Shown here: piece by piece, positions 5,766 to 6,538 of the stretch
Numbering within the stretch: position 1 is the stretch's first letter
Layout of the letters: every line of letters begins with the position of its first letter
NCBI GenBank assembly: GCA_902492275.1
Contig: CABUKW010000156.1
Span: 1 to 6,538 of the forward strand
Source of the DNA: an uncultured Peptococcaceae bacterium
GTDB lineage: Bacteria; Bacillota; Peptococcia; Peptococcales; Peptococcaceae
DNA: 6,538 bases
Direction of reading: 5' to 3'
Notes under the pieces: generated by a model
What the model saw: only the letters and a program-made list of their open reading frames with translations
Databases searched by the model: none
What the model was told of the DNA's origin: nothing
Translations under genes and position numbers: made by a program

Positions 5766-5779
5766 AGACCGTAGGTCTA
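5765..5779. repeat. Palindrome at the right junction of the IS
   Basis: TAGACC-GTA-GGTCTA is a perfect 6-bp stem with a 3-base loop, starting just past the proposed core. Its first arm is what the right target guide would read. The uninterrupted site thus carried a long hairpin and this palindrome side by side. Confidence 0.6.
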
Positions 5780-5784
5780 TTAAG

Positions 5785-5790
5785 GTTACC
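5785..5790 (+). repeat. Isolated GTTACC copy near the IS right end
   Basis: GTTACC here matches the cluster at 6059-6271. It lies about 20 bases outside the insertion sequence, which suggests that the DNA right of the IS belongs to the same phage-like unit as the cluster. Confidence 0.5.
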
Positions 5791-5829
5791 CTTTTCCAAA
5801 AAAATCTTTTTCATTTTCCTCTTGACATA

Positions 5830-6045
5830 TCACCAAATTGCTTTCACATGTATATCACGCAATTTGTTTATGCTGGGCGTCCACCACAAAACCATATTTT
5901 TTATATCATTCCTGCATCCATACTTCTTAGTCAGTTCCTGCGCCCGCCGGTTATATTTATCCATATCATAATCTTGCAGGAATTCTTTATATATCTTCCA
6001 ACAATCGTTATAGATTCCGCTTATACGGCTATTAATTTCATCCAT
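5830..6045 (-). CDS. Hypothetical 71-aa protein of the phage-like region
   Basis: I do not recognise this protein. It is 71 aa, soluble, with basic and acidic helical segments (INSRISGIYNDCWKIYKEFL near 4-23; YNRRAQELTKKYG near 31-43) and an aromatic patch MVLWWTPSI (51-59). It has no signal peptide, membrane helix or cysteine cluster. I chose the ATG at 6043-6045 because AAAGGAG (6050-6056) lies 4 bases upstream. The open frame goes 17 codons further up, but without a comparable site. It is downstream of, and in the same direction as, the DUF927-like end. A GTTACC repeat lies just beyond its ribosome binding site, which may mean local regulation. Confidence 0.6.
   Translation of the reverse strand: MDEINSRISGIYNDCWKIYKEFLQDYDMDKYNRRAQELTKKYGCRNDIKNMVLWWTPSINKLRDIHVKAIW
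5834..5866. repeat. 8-bp inverted repeat in the 3' end of the 71-aa gene
   Basis: CAAATTGC (5834-5841) and GCAATTTG (5859-5866) are perfect complements around 17 bases, ending next to the stop codon. It may be a 3'-end hairpin of the minus-strand transcript; the following T run (5797-5803 on the minus strand) is about 30 bases away, too far for a classic terminator. Confidence 0.4.
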
Positions 6046-6058
6046 GACGCTCCTTTCC

Positions 6059-6271
6059 GTTACCACAGCTACCATTTTTATCAAGCCGTTACCCAAATGG
6101 TGAAACCATGGAATCCCTTATAAATACTGGATTCCCGTTGCTTTTCCCTACTCAGTTACCGGGTTACCACACTGTTTCCCATATAAGGGAAAAATATTTT
6201 ACACTATCTCGTACATTTTATTTCTTTCTATAAAGGCGGTTTTCCCACGGTAACCAGGTAACTTGGTAACC
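6059..6271. repeat. GTTACC repeat cluster with small palindromes (intergenic)
   Basis: GTTACC occurs on the plus strand at 6059, 6088, 6155 and 6163 and on the minus strand at 6249-6254, 6257-6262 and 6265-6270. The three minus copies are exactly 8 bases apart, as are the plus copies at 6155 and 6163. Flanked by G and C the unit is GGTNACC, itself a near palindrome. Further palindromes between them are ATGGT-GAA-ACCAT (6097-6109), GGAATCC/GGATTCC (6110-6116 and 6129-6135) and TTTCCC-ATATAA-GGGAAA (6175-6192). The region separates the DUF927-like end from the 71-aa gene and has no coding frame. It looks like a set of protein-binding sites (operator or replication iterons). Confidence 0.65.
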
Positions 6272-6532
6272 TTAACAGAAGGGCAGCTCCTCCTGTTCAT
6301 AGTTTTCCGCCGGCTCAAACCCATCTTTATCTACATCATCATTCAGCCGTAAGAACACGCACCTTACCGAATTCCCATCCACTTTTTTTACTTTTGTCAT
6401 ACGTCCGGACTGTGTCTCAATCAGCCCTTTCCGGTCAGCCCAGGAAAGGAAAGCTTTATCTGAAAAGCCTCCGCTTTTACATAATTCTTTAAATGCCTGT
6501 CCATAAATAATGGCAAGGTCGGGTTTTAACAC
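6272..6532 (-). CDS. C-terminal end of a DUF927/primase-helicase-like phage protein, frame broken upstream
   Basis: The 86 codons resemble the tail of phage- and ICE-encoded DUF927-type proteins, ATP-dependent helicase-like factors near replication genes. Visible are AIIYGQAFKELCKSGGF (8-24), FLSWADRKGLIE (28-39), MTKVKKVDG (45-53), RCVFLRL (57-63), and a linker ending EELPFC. The frame opens with GTG at 6530-6532, but GGAG abuts it without spacing and an in-frame TGA lies two codons up (6536-6538). The match also seems to begin mid-domain. So this is probably the 3' part of a longer gene cut by a nonsense codon, frameshift or truncation; the rest lies outside the window. Family assignment is from memory of motifs and not certain. 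Confidence 0.55.
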   Translation of the reverse strand: MLKPDLAIIYGQAFKELCKSGGFSDKAFLSWADRKGLIETQSGRMTKVKKVDGNSVRCVFLRLNDDVDKDGFEPAENYEQEELPFC

Positions 6533-6538
6533 TCCTCA

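Noticed and set aside
5764..5814. 16-codon minus-strand mini-frame after the 71-aa gene
   Set aside because: Too short, low complexity, and with a cramped ribosome binding site; most likely chance.
5822..5827. Perfect TTGACA -35 hexamer on the plus strand
   Set aside because: No -10 lies at 16-18 bases, no plus-strand gene follows, and it is probably outside the IS end.
5764..5832. TGA read-through joining the 71-aa gene to a further 22 codons, together with the TGA at 6536-6538 as recoded tryptophan
   Set aside because: The extension crosses low-complexity A/T tracts and meets a GTTACC repeat. Two TGA codons are too little evidence for recoding in a window whose other genes use the normal code.
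6059..6271. CRISPR-like array
   Set aside because: The repeat units are only 6-8 bases, in both orientations and irregularly spaced, without spacers or cas genes.

Overview
The window looks like chromosomal DNA of a low-to-medium GC member of the Bacillota, probably a Negativicutes-type or clostridial gut anaerobe. The taxonomic guess rests on gene order and protein style only. It has three parts.

Positions 1-4020 hold a conserved housekeeping block, all on the minus strand. In transcription order it is spoIIIAH-like, asp23/yqhY-like, nusB, xseA, xseB and ispA (the last cut by the left window edge). This is the order found downstream of spoIIIA in Bacillus, but without accB/accC and folD. 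The spoIIIAH-like gene is followed by a strong intrinsic terminator (3279-3331). asp23 then has its own extended -10 promoter (3227-3254) and leads a tightly packed operon with gaps of 3, 12, -19 and 40 bases. nusB serves antitermination and rRNA transcription, xseA/xseB encode the two subunits of exonuclease VII, and ispA makes the C15 prenyl diphosphate.

Positions about 4073-5762 hold an apparently complete IS110-family insertion sequence on the plus strand. It has a DEDD/Ser recombinase of 426 aa and a roughly 380-base leader. The 3' half of that leader (about 4284-4452) folds like an IS110 bridge RNA. A 9-bp stem encloses a symmetrical 21/21-nt internal loop closed by a bulged 9-bp inner stem. 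Its 5' strand carries nine bases identical to the DNA just left of the element, and its 3' strand can pair with the DNA just right of it. A second, smaller loop next to the start codon carries segments that fit the two element ends. Together these place the element between two copies of TTCTTTT, with CT as likely exchange core, in the T tract of a terminator-like hairpin.

Positions about 5763-6538 look like part of another mobile element (prophage or integrative element) on the minus strand. They hold the C-terminal end of a DUF927/primase-helicase-like protein whose frame is broken by a TGA at the window edge, an unrecognised 71-aa protein, and an intergenic region with many GTTACC repeats and small palindromes. 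One GTTACC copy lies only about 20 bases beyond the insertion sequence. So the IS seems to have landed at or near the junction between this element and the spoIIIAH locus; the rest of a spoIIIA operon is not here.
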